Below the pieces are notes generated by a model, which was not told the origin of the DNA, searched no databases, and was given only the letters and a program-made list of their open reading frames with translations. 64,000 nucleotides of DNA from contig NC_066286.1 of the NCBI RefSeq assembly GCF_905404315.1, positions 7,943,501-8,007,500 of the forward strand. Reading direction: 5' to 3'. Below, piece by piece: positions 56,649-64,000 of the stretch (positions within the stretch are counted from its first letter, which is position 1; each line of letters begins with the position of its first letter). The position numbers were made by a program, and so were the translations under genes. Source of the stretch: Leptidea sinapis (taxonomy: Eukaryota > Arthropoda > Insecta > Lepidoptera > Pieridae).

Positions 56649-56928
56649 CACAAATGAAATTTGAAAAACAAAATTTTATGAACGATGCGGGACTCGAACC
56701 CACGACCTCCGGCGTTCCGTGCCGGTGCTCTAACCAACTGAACCAACCGTTCAAGTAACGTATCGTTATAAAATCTTATATGCTTTGTCCAACTCTCAGG
56801 TTGTGGCTTCATCTACAGGATCTACTTTACATTTTATAACCTGCTCAACCCCAATAATTGCATATTAGGAAAATGACTTGAGCAATTGACAAGCCACAAA
56901 AAATGTTGTTTTTCAAATTTTATATGTG
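56649..56928 (-). mobile_element. M2 TIR element with one tRNA-like module (280 bp)
   Basis: TIRs CACAAATGAAATTTGAAAAA and the inverse, flanked by TA (56647-56648, 56929-56930). The tRNA-like module lies at 56686-56757 on the minus strand, with CCGGCACGGAACGCCGG as anticodon-arm-like hairpin and GTGGGTTCGAGTCCCGC as B-box. It represents the probable standard form of M2. The 60-codon minus frame here is a by-product. Confidence 0.85.
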
Positions 56929-57129
56929 TATTAATCCTAGAAGTGAGGGTTATCACTTTAAAAACATAAAATATTGTCAACCTTAATGTTATTCGACGGT
57001 TTCACAGCTATCTAAACGTATAAAAGATCTAAGTAGACTAGCTAGTGTACATTGACAATTCCAATTGACATTCAAAAAAAGGCTAATTCTTATTTGACAC
57101 GGAGAACACGATCGCTGGGACAACAATTT

Positions 57130-57609
57130 CACTTCTTTAATATTATCCATCCTTTATCCATAGGAATTATAATCTTAACTCAAACTTTATTATTATGTTT
57201 AATTTCAGGAATAATAATTAGAACTTATTGATTTTCTTATATTCTATTTTTAACTTTCTTAGGGGGACTCTTAGTTTTATTTTTTTATATTTCAAGAATT
57301 GCATCAAATGAATTAATCAATTTTTCTTTAAATTTTAAAATATTTCTATTTATTTTAATTATTTTTGTTATTTTTAATTGATTTTTTTATAAATCTTACT
57401 ACTCATCAAATTTATTTATTAATTATGAAATAAATAATTTATTAAATATATTTTTAATAATTGAAGAAAATAACTTAAATTTAACTAAATTGTTTAATAA
57501 TCAAACAAATTTTTTAACTATAATATTAATTATTTATATATTTATTACATTAATTGCTGTTATTAAAATTATAAATATTTTTTTTGGCCCTTTACGATCA
57601 TTTAACTAA
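57130..57609 (+). pseudogene. nad6: ND6, NADH dehydrogenase subunit 6, 5'-truncated (NUMT)
   Basis: Membrane subunit of respiratory complex I. In the invertebrate mitochondrial code the frame ending TAA at 57607-57609 reads HPLSMGI...TQTLLLCLISG, then WFSYILFLTFLGGLLVLFFY, and ends KIMNIFFGPLRSFN. From the conserved HPLSMG (57148) to the stop there are 153 codons, so roughly the first 20-25 residues of the usual ~175 are replaced by nuclear sequence. The stop overlaps the CYTB ATG by one base, as in mitochondrial genomes. Confidence 0.88.
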
Positions 57610-58757
57610 TGATAAATAATTTTAAACCTTTACGAAAAACTCATCCTTTAATTAAAATTTTAAATTGAGCATTAATTGATTTACCAAGACCATCAAATAT
57701 TTCCTCATTATGAAATTTTGGATCTTTATTAGGATTATGCTTAATTAGCCAAATTATTACAGGATTATTCTTATCAATATATTATTGTGCTAATATTGAA
57801 TTAGCATTTTACAGAGTAAATTACATTTGTCGAAATGTTAATTATGGTTGATTAATCCGAACTCTTCACGCTAATGGTGCATCATTTTTTTTTATTTGTA
57901 TTTACATTCATATTGGACGAGGCATTTATTATGAATCTTTTAATTTACTATACACATGAATAATTGGAATTATTATTTTATTTTTATTGATAATAACAGC
58001 ATTTATAGGGTATGTTCTACCTTGAGGACAAATATCTTTTTGGGGGGCTACAGTAATTACTCATTTATTATCAGCTATTCCTTATTTAGGAACAAATTTA
58101 GTTAATTGAATTTGAGGAGGGTTTGCAGTAGATAATCCAACTTTAACTCGTTTTTATTCATTTCATTTCTTACTCCCATTTATTATATTAATAATAACAA
58201 TAATTCATTTACTATTTCTTCATCAAACAGGATCTAATAATCCTTTAGGAATTAATAGAAACTTAGATAAAATCCCATTCCATCCATTCTTTATTTTTAA
58301 AGATTTAATTGGATTTATTATTTTAATTTTTATTTTAACTTTATTAACACTTACTAATCCTTACTTATTAGGGGACCAAGATAATTTTATCCCTGCTAAT
58401 CCTTTAGTTACACCTATTCATATTCAACCTGAATGATATTTTTTATTTGCTTATGCCATTTTACGATCTATCCCTAATAAATTAGGAGGAGTAATTGCCT
58501 TAATTATATCAATTCTTATTCTAATTATTTTACCATTTTCATTTAATAAAAATATTCAAAGTATTCAATTTTATCCAATTAATCAAATAATTTTTTGATT
58601 ATTAATTTCAATTATTATTCTTCTAACCTGAATTGGAGCCCAACCAGTAGAAATTTCTTTTATTATTACTGGACAAATTTTAACTATTATATATTTCTCT
58701 TATTATATTATTAACCCTATTATTAGTAAATTATTAGATAATTTAATTTTTAATTAA
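57609..58757 (+). pseudogene. cob: CYTB, cytochrome b, full-length open frame (NUMT)
   Basis: Core haem-binding subunit of complex III. ATG at 57609; open for 382 codons to TAA (58755-58757) in the invertebrate mitochondrial code, the usual insect length; TGA (Trp) codons make it unreadable in the nuclear code. Landmarks: [76 protein letters not shown]. Oddities: residue 76 is Asn in CRNVNYGW where CRDVNYGW is almost invariant; residue 257 is Gln in GDQDNF where GDPDNF is expected; residue 152 is His in TVITHLLSA where Asn is usual. These suggest a non-functional copy, though the frame is intact. Confidence 0.9.
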
Positions 58758-58822
58758 TTAATGAGCTTGATAAAGCATTTGTTTTGAAAACTTAAGAAAG
58801 AATTTAAATATTCTATTAATTT
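58756..58822 (+). tRNA. trnS2: trnS2 (UCN), mitochondrial type (NUMT)
   Basis: 67 bp. Acceptor AATTAAT (58756-58762) pairs fully with ATTAATT (58815-58821); D arm GCTT/AAGC; anticodon TGA at 58785-58787 in loop TTTTGAA. Overlaps the last two bases of CYTB. Confidence 0.92.
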
Positions 58823-58829
58823 ATACTAA
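58823..58829. promoter_or_regulatory. ATACTAA motif, trnS2-ND1 spacer (NUMT)
   Basis: ATACTAA between trnS2 and ND1 is the conserved lepidopteran spacer motif thought to bind the mitochondrial termination factor. Its presence supports lepidopteran origin. It should have no function in the nucleus. Confidence 0.88.
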
Positions 58830-58835
58830 ATTAAT

Positions 58836-59777
58836 TTAGTAAATTCAAATTATTTTTAAACCTAAATATAATAATATTAAATTTAAAGAAATTGGTAAAT
58901 ACACCTTTCAAAATAAATATATTAATTTATCATAACGATAACGAGGCAAAGTACCCCGAACTCAAATAAATATAAAAGAAATAAAAACTAATTTTAAATA
59001 AAATATTAAATTCAAACTAAAACCCCCTAAATATAATAAAACAAATATTATTCTTATAAATAAAATTCTAGAATACTCAGTTAAAAAAATTAATGCAAAT
59101 CTCCCTCTTCTACACTCAATATTAAACCCTGAAACTAATTCTCTTTCCCCCTCAGCAAAATCAAAAGGTGTTCGATTAGTTTCTGCTATTATAGAAGAAA
59201 ATATAATTATTCTTAAAGGAAATATTAAAAATATAAATCAAATATTTTCTTGGTATAATTCTAATTTTATTAAATTAAAATCTATAATTAAAAATAAAGA
59301 AGATATTATAATTAAAGCTAAACTTACCTCATAAGAAATTGTTTGAGCTAAAGCTCGTAAACCCCCTAAAATAGAATAATTTGAATTTGATGACCAACCA
59401 GCAAGTAATAATAAATATACTCTAATTCTTGTACAACTAAAAAAAAATAATACCCCTAAATTAAACATAATTATATTAAAATAATAAGGAATTAATATCC
59501 AAATTATTAAAGAAATAAAAAATCTAAAAATAGGAGAAAAATAATAATAATAATAATTTGAAAAATTTAAATAAACTTGCTCTTTTCTAAATAACTTAAT
59601 ACCATCTGAAAAAGGCTGTATAATTCCTAAAAAACCTAATTTATTAGGACCTTTTCGAATTTGAATATAACCTAAGATTTTTGGTTCTAATAAAGTTAAA
59701 AAAACTACACCAATTAAAACCCCAATAAATAAAATAATTATTCCAATAATAATATTAAGTAAATCTATTATTAACAT
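58836..59777 (-). pseudogene. nad1: ND1, NADH dehydrogenase subunit 1, full-length open frame (NUMT)
   Basis: Complex I membrane subunit. ATG at 59777-59775, open 313 codons to TAA (58838-58836) in the invertebrate mitochondrial code; the standard code stops at an in-frame TGA (Trp) after 179 codons. Landmarks: [77 protein letters not shown]. Residue 32 is Pro in LLEPKILGY where LLERK is near-invariant, and [11 protein letters not shown] differs from the common SDAIKLFTKEQ. These are further signs of decay. Confidence 0.9.
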
Positions 59778-59778
59778 T

Positions 59779-59845
59779 TACTATCTATATAATTTACTAT
59801 ATATTTATGACTTCTAAAACCATTACATTTTTCTGCCAAAATAGT
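59779..59845 (-). tRNA. trnL1: trnL1 (CUN), mitochondrial type (NUMT)
   Basis: 67 bp on the minus strand. Acceptor ACTATTT pairs with AGATAGT (one G:T); anticodon TAG (CTA at 59814-59816 on plus) in loop TTTAGAA. One base separates it from the ND1 start. Confidence 0.9.
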
Positions 59846-61182
59846 AAATATATTATTAGTAATATTCATATTATATAAAATTATTTTAAATATTTGATCC
59901 TTTCGTACTAAAATATTTTATTTTACTCAAGATAGAAACCAACCTGGCTCACACCCGTTTGAACTCAGATCATGTAAGATTTTAATGATCGAACAGATCA
60001 CAATTTTAAACTTTTGCATTTAAATTTTATCTTAATCCAACATCGAGGTCGCAAACTTTTTTTTTTATTTGAACTAAAAAAAAAATACGCTGTTATCCCT
60101 AAGGTATTTTTTTCTTATAATCATAAATTATGGATCATAATTTCATTTATTTATGTTTATTATTTAAAAAAAGTTTTTTTTATTTTTCTATCACCCCAAT
60201 AAAATATTTTAAAAAATTTTAGTGTTAATTTTTCTTTATTTTAATAATAGTTTTTAAAATATTAAACTCTATAGGGTCTGCTTGTCTTTTAATTTTAATT
60301 TAGCTTTTTAACTAAAAAATTAAATTTCATTTTTTAAATAGAGACAGATTATATTTCATCCAATCATTTATACAAGTCTTCAATTAAAAGACTAATGATT
60401 ATGCTACCTTTGTACAGTCAATATACTGCAGCCCTTTAAATTTATTTCAGTGGGCAGATTAGACTTTAAATTATTCTCAAAAATACATGTTTTTGTTAAA
60501 CAGGTGAATATTTTTTTTTGCCGAATTCCTTTATTTAATTATATAAATTTTTATTTTCTCATTTATAAAATTTTGTACTAATTTTATCATTATACCTAAT
60601 TTCTTTTTATTAAAAATTATTTTTTTATAAATATTTAAATATAAATTTTAAATTTAAATTTTAATAAAATTATTTATAAAAAATTATAATTTATAAAAAA
60701 TATAAATTTTAAAAATTTTATTTTTAAAAATAAACCCAATTGTAAGAATTTAATTTAAAGCTTATCAAATTATAAATATAAAATATTTACTTTTTTTTAA
60801 TTTTTATTAATAAAAATTAAAATTAATAATATTTAAAATTAAATTTTTTTCTAAAAAAACTAGATATATTTAAAAACAATTAACATTTCATTTCTAATTA
60901 ATTATTTTAAATAATTTTAAAACACTAATTTAAATAATCAATTAACTCTCTTAAATTCGAGATTATTATTAATATAATTTATTTTTAATAAACTCTGATA
61001 CCCAAGATACAATAAATTAAATTTACTTTTTATTAAATTTACTTTAATTATTTTTCAAAATTCTTTTACAATACTAATTTTCTATAAAATTAAAAAAAAA
61101 TTCCATAAAAATAGTTAAACCCCCATTCAGTATTTTACTTTAAAATTTCTTCTTTATACTAATATTTATTAATTTTCCCCCC
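59846..61182 (-). rRNA. rrnL: 16S (large subunit) rRNA, mitochondrial type (NUMT)
   Basis: About 1337 bp between trnL1 and trnV, usual for Lepidoptera. Conserved plus-strand words: gaactcagatcatgtaagat (3' end), ttaatccaacatcgaggtcg, tacgctgttatccctaaggt, and ctttgtacagtcaatatact. Long A/T runs near 60600-60850. Ends are set by the flanking tRNAs. Confidence 0.92.
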
Positions 61183-61246
61183 TCAAATTAATTATATTAT
61201 AATTTCTTTTTAATGTAAATGAAATGCTTTATCAAGCTCTAATTTG
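61183..61246 (-). tRNA. trnV: trnV, mitochondrial type (NUMT)
   Basis: 64 bp on the minus strand. Acceptor CAAATTA pairs perfectly with TAATTTG; D arm GCTT/AAGC; anticodon TAC in TTTACAT. The anticodon stem TTTCA/TAAAA has one C-A mismatch, where the complementary arm would be TGAAA. This may be a post-transfer G-to-A change. Confidence 0.88.
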
Positions 61247-62028
61247 TCTTTCTAGAAACACTTTCCAGTACCTCTACTTTGTTACGACTTATTCCAATTT
61301 TTAAATGAAAGTGACGGGCAATATGTACATATTTTAATTTTTAATCATTTTATTAAATTAAATAAAATTACATTTAAATCCACCTTTAATAATCTTTTAC
61401 AAAATTATATTCATTTAATTTTTTATTATTGTAATCCATTATATTCTTAATTATAATTGACATCTTGATCTGAATTAATTTTTATTTTAAATTTTAATTA
61501 TTATTATTATTATTAAATATTTTTTTAACAACGATATATAAAATTAAAAATTAAGTAAATTTAATCGTGGACTATCAATTATTAAACAGATTCCTCTAAA
61601 TGAACTAAAATACCGCCAAATTACTTAAGTTTCAATAATTAATATACTATTTTAGTTTAATTTATTTAATTTTTTAATAATAGGGTATCTAATCCTAGTT
61701 TTTTATAAAATTTTATAATTCACAAAAATAAATTTTAATCAAATTAAAATTTCACTTAATAATCCTAAATTTAATTTATTTAAATTAATTGTTTATTTTA
61801 ACTAATAAAATTTATTTTAATTTTTGTATAACCGCAACTGCTGGCACAAAATTGGTTATTAATTTTAATATCCCTAAATCTTAATTTCTTAAATTTTTAA
61901 TTTTAATTACTACTTTATATCATTATTATTAAAATAAAGAAAAATTAACACTAAAATTTGTATATAATTTGAATTTAAAATAATTTTTTTAAATGGTAAA
62001 ACTTTATTTCTTTATAAGAATCTTTTAA
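61247..62028 (-). rRNA. rrnS: 12S (small subunit) rRNA, mitochondrial type (NUMT)
   Basis: About 780 bp. Conserved words on plus: actttgttacgacttattcc, gtgacgggcaatatgtacat (usually gggcg-), agggtatctaatcctagttt, and ataaccgcaactgctggcac. The boundary with the control region is placed at the ATAG/T-run. Confidence 0.88.
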
Positions 62029-62765
62029 ATAGCTTTTTTTTTATATATAAAATTTAATATTAATTATCATTATTTTAATATTCTCCTCTTATTTTTTTTT
62101 CTAATATTCATATTGAAAATTAAATTCATGATAAAGCGATTAATAATCTTTTAAATAGATAACTATTATTAATAAGATATATATGTTTCTAATTAATTAT
62201 TATATTTATATGTATATAATATATTAAATATTTAATATATATTTATATATATGTATATATAATTATTATTTTTTTTAATTTATATAAAAAATAATATTAA
62301 TTATCATTATTTTAATATTCTCCTCTTATTTTTTTTTCTAATATTCGTATTGAAAATTAAATTCATGATAAAGCGATTAATAATCTTTTAAATAGATAAC
62401 TATTATTAATAAGATGTATATGTTTCTAATTAATTATTATATTTATATATATATAATATATTAAATATTTAATATATATTTATATATATGTATATATAAT
62501 ATTTATATTTATTATATATAAATAATTATTTTTTTTAATTTATATAAAAAATAATATTAATTATCATTATTTTAATATTCTCCTCTTATTTTTTTTTCTA
62601 ATATTCGTATTGAAAATTAAATTCATGATAAAGCGATTAATAATCTTTTAAATAGATAACTATTATTAATAAGATATATATGTTTCTAATTAATTATTAT
62701 ATTTATATATATATATATAATATATTAAATATTTAATATAAATATAATTATTTAAATATTTATTA
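62029..62765. other. A+T-rich control region, partial, with tandem repeats (NUMT)
   Basis: Starts with ATAGC plus a short T-run (62029-62042), a degraded form of the lepidopteran ATAGA/poly-T origin motif. Three tandem units follow, marked by ttatcat at 62064, 62301 and 62561 (spacings 237 and 260 bp; unit 2 has an extra ttatatttattatatataa-like insertion). Each unit contains tcatgataaagcgattaata and atcttttaaatagataacta. Unit 3 is cut at about 62765 where nuclear sequence starts. trnM is not reached. Confidence 0.85.
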
Positions 62766-63117
62766 TGCCATGAGTCTTCCAAAATGAGTATGTTTTTCAC
62801 TTGAAAAACACATTACCTACAGCTGCTGGCACCTTTTAGCTTTTCCATCCGTGAACCTTTTAAAAACTAAAGACTCAAATACAACAGAATTTGGATGTGT
62901 AAACATCAAAATATATATTTAGAAAGTCAGACTTCATGTCAGACACAATTCTTCATTCTCAACTGACAGATATTTGACGTCTGTTCATCATATATCATAT
63001 GTTCCATCCAAGACTGCAAGTGGCCAACGTAATACTTCTTATACCGGCCAAATACGAGCTGATACTAGGGCGAGGCTTTAACAGAGGTGTCGTCGAAGAG
63101 CGGTTATACGATATCCA
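62766..63117. other. Right flank of NUMT, no gene seen
   Basis: Nuclear-type composition returns (ccatgagtcttccaaaatga...). A short palindromic stretch ttttcacttgaaaaa lies near 62792. No gene. Confidence 0.45.
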
Positions 63118-63300
63118 TATTCCCATACAAACTTCCATCCCCTATTTGAACCCCCTCCATTTATTTTTTTCAATTAAAGGTAGCCTATGTCCTTTTCCAA
63201 GCTCTAGCCTATCTCTGTATTAAATTTCATCAAAATCAGTTCAGTGGCTTTAGCGTGAAAGCGTAACAAGCAAACTTACATTCACATTAATAATATTAGT
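63118..63300. mobile_element. RTE-like or non-autonomous retroelement 3' tail
   Basis: cccatacaaacttccatccc, ggtagcctatgtccttttcc, ttaaatttcatcaaaatcag and ttcagtggctttagcgtgaa form a block common at 3' ends of insect RTE-type elements, ending in aataatatta. No coding sequence. Confidence 0.55.
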
Positions 63301-63481
63301 TGGGATTGAGAAGGTAACTCAGTTGAGTTTCCATGGTAGACTTCAGTAATTGAATAAAACAGCATTCTCAAAGGCGAGTGGAGTTTCTCTAGGAGTTCAA
63401 CAAGTGACACTAAATGTGTTAGTCTGTCAACTGTTTGAAACGTCAGGCATGAAACCGGCTCTCGGTATGTGCTAAAGTTTA

Positions 63482-63783
63482 TCTATACATATATATAAAA
63501 TTGGAGTGTCTGTTTGTAATATTGAAATATCCGTTCTTTACTACACGTATATGAATATATATTCGGCACATACACGAAGATAATTTTTTTTACAATTTTT
63601 GTCTGTGTGTCTCTCTGTTTGGTTGTTCCGGCTAATCTCTAAAATGGCAGGACCGATTTTGATGGAGCTGATGTAATATGGAGTAACTTAGACTACTTTA
63701 ATTTTAGTTTTTTATTTTATTTTAGAAAAATAAAGTAATGTTGCGATGACCAAGAAAAAAACAACGTTTGTCGGGTCAGCTAG
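63482..63783 (+). mobile_element. Non-autonomous Helitron, 302 bp
   Basis: TCTATACATATATATAAAAT at the start after A, TTGTCGGGTCAGCTAG at the end before T. It is the complete form of the split Helitron at 48146/49332 and has the same SINE neighbour. Confidence 0.88.
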
Positions 63784-63794
63784 TAATATAATAA

Positions 63795-64000
63795 TATGAT
63801 TTAATATTGACACACTTTTTCACTAATTATCTTGCCCCAAACTAGGCATAGCCTGTACTATGGGTACAAGACAATGGTATATTCAATACAATATACTTAC
63901 TTAAAAATACATAAATACATATACACATGACTCGGAAACAAACATCCATATTCATCATATTATAAATGTTTGCACCTCCGGCATTCGAACTCGGGACATT
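63795..64000 (-). mobile_element. S2 tRNA-derived SINE, cut by window end
   Basis: Body words actaattatcttgccccaaa, tgggtacaagacaatggtat and catccatattcatcatatta; the B-box side (gcattcgaactcgggac) is reached at 63982. The A-box head lies outside the window. Confidence 0.87.

Larger units (their letters stand above)
57130..62765 (+). other. Nuclear mitochondrial insert (NUMT), about 5.6 kb
   Basis: Collinear mitochondrial segment in insect order: ND6 (5' end missing), CYTB, trnS2, ND1, trnL1, 16S, trnV, 12S and part of the A+T-rich control region. Base composition is extremely AT-rich and TGA is used as Trp. Both flanks carry nuclear-type sequence (M2 element at 56928; retroelement tail and Helitron after 63118), and the segment ends before trnM. 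Several substitutions hit nearly invariant positions (see CYTB, ND1), consistent with loss of function after transfer. A mis-joined mitochondrial contig cannot be excluded from sequence alone. Confidence 0.88.

Noticed and set aside
59238..59777. 179-codon minus-strand protein in the standard code
   Set aside because: It is the first part of mitochondrial-type ND1. The stop is a TGA that codes for Trp in the mitochondrial code, so it is not a nuclear gene.
57130..62765. Plain mitochondrial contamination
   Set aside because: Not fully excluded, but disfavoured by nuclear flanks on both sides, truncated ND6, partial control region and substitutions at near-invariant residues.

Overview
The window looks like gene-poor, AT-rich lepidopteran (moth or butterfly) nuclear DNA. 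Evidence: insect-style Helitrons, mariner and non-LTR retroelement remains, tRNA-derived SINEs, and a 5.6-kb mitochondrial insert with lepidopteran features (ATACTAA spacer beside trnS2, ATAG plus T-run next to 12S). I could not assign a genus. No intact host protein-coding gene is visible. Almost every open frame is a mobile-element fragment, a repeat, or a shadow.

Layout. 1-1565: a minisatellite built from gataac/gtgact-like words. 1.6-8.1 kb: a LINE tail and a broken Helitron helicase in AT-rich DNA. 8.1-9.2 kb: a TIR element (M1) and a LINE tail. 9.2-14.2 kb: mostly featureless, with one mariner C-terminus. 14.4-18.8 kb: LINE tails, a nested M1 element and three related Helitrons. 19-28 kb: SINEs, a truncated ribosomal protein eL36 pseudogene, a MITE nested in a SINE, and LINE scraps. 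28.5-35.9 kb: a tRNA-like TIR element (M2), a dead mariner, another M1, and a 99-100 bp minisatellite inside a possible TTAA-flanked element. 36-44 kb: a foldback element, Helitrons, and inverted LINE tails. 44.1-48.1 and 51.1-55.6 kb: two direct copies of a ~4-kb block (A and B) that differ by clean insertions and deletions. 57.1-62.8 kb: a nuclear mitochondrial segment (NUMT): ND6(partial)-CYTB-trnS2-ND1-trnL1-16S-trnV-12S-control region. 62.8-64 kb: a retroelement tail, a Helitron and a SINE.

Family names used below are local labels. LINE-A: RT family whose C-terminus reads like RVQRRA...WNELP. LINE-B: RT family with FLGI.LD and YNLGP motifs. LINE-C: RTE-like tail with a WTDDLVK-type motif. 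S1: ~290-bp SINE-like family. S2: tRNA-derived SINE. M1: TIR element starting GATTAAGGATTGG. M2: TIR element carrying a tRNA-like module. Family calls come from motif recognition; no search was run.

The window is best read as a record of transposition. Several insertions can be checked against an empty paralogous site within the window itself (a Helitron in block B against block A; a Helitron in M1 against the M1 copy at 32 kb; a LINE in block B against block A). Both long NUMT reading frames are open in the invertebrate mitochondrial code but carry substitutions at residues that are almost invariant in functional proteins, which argues for a recent, decaying nuclear copy over plain mitochondrial contamination. 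I did not find a convincing new multi-gene system.
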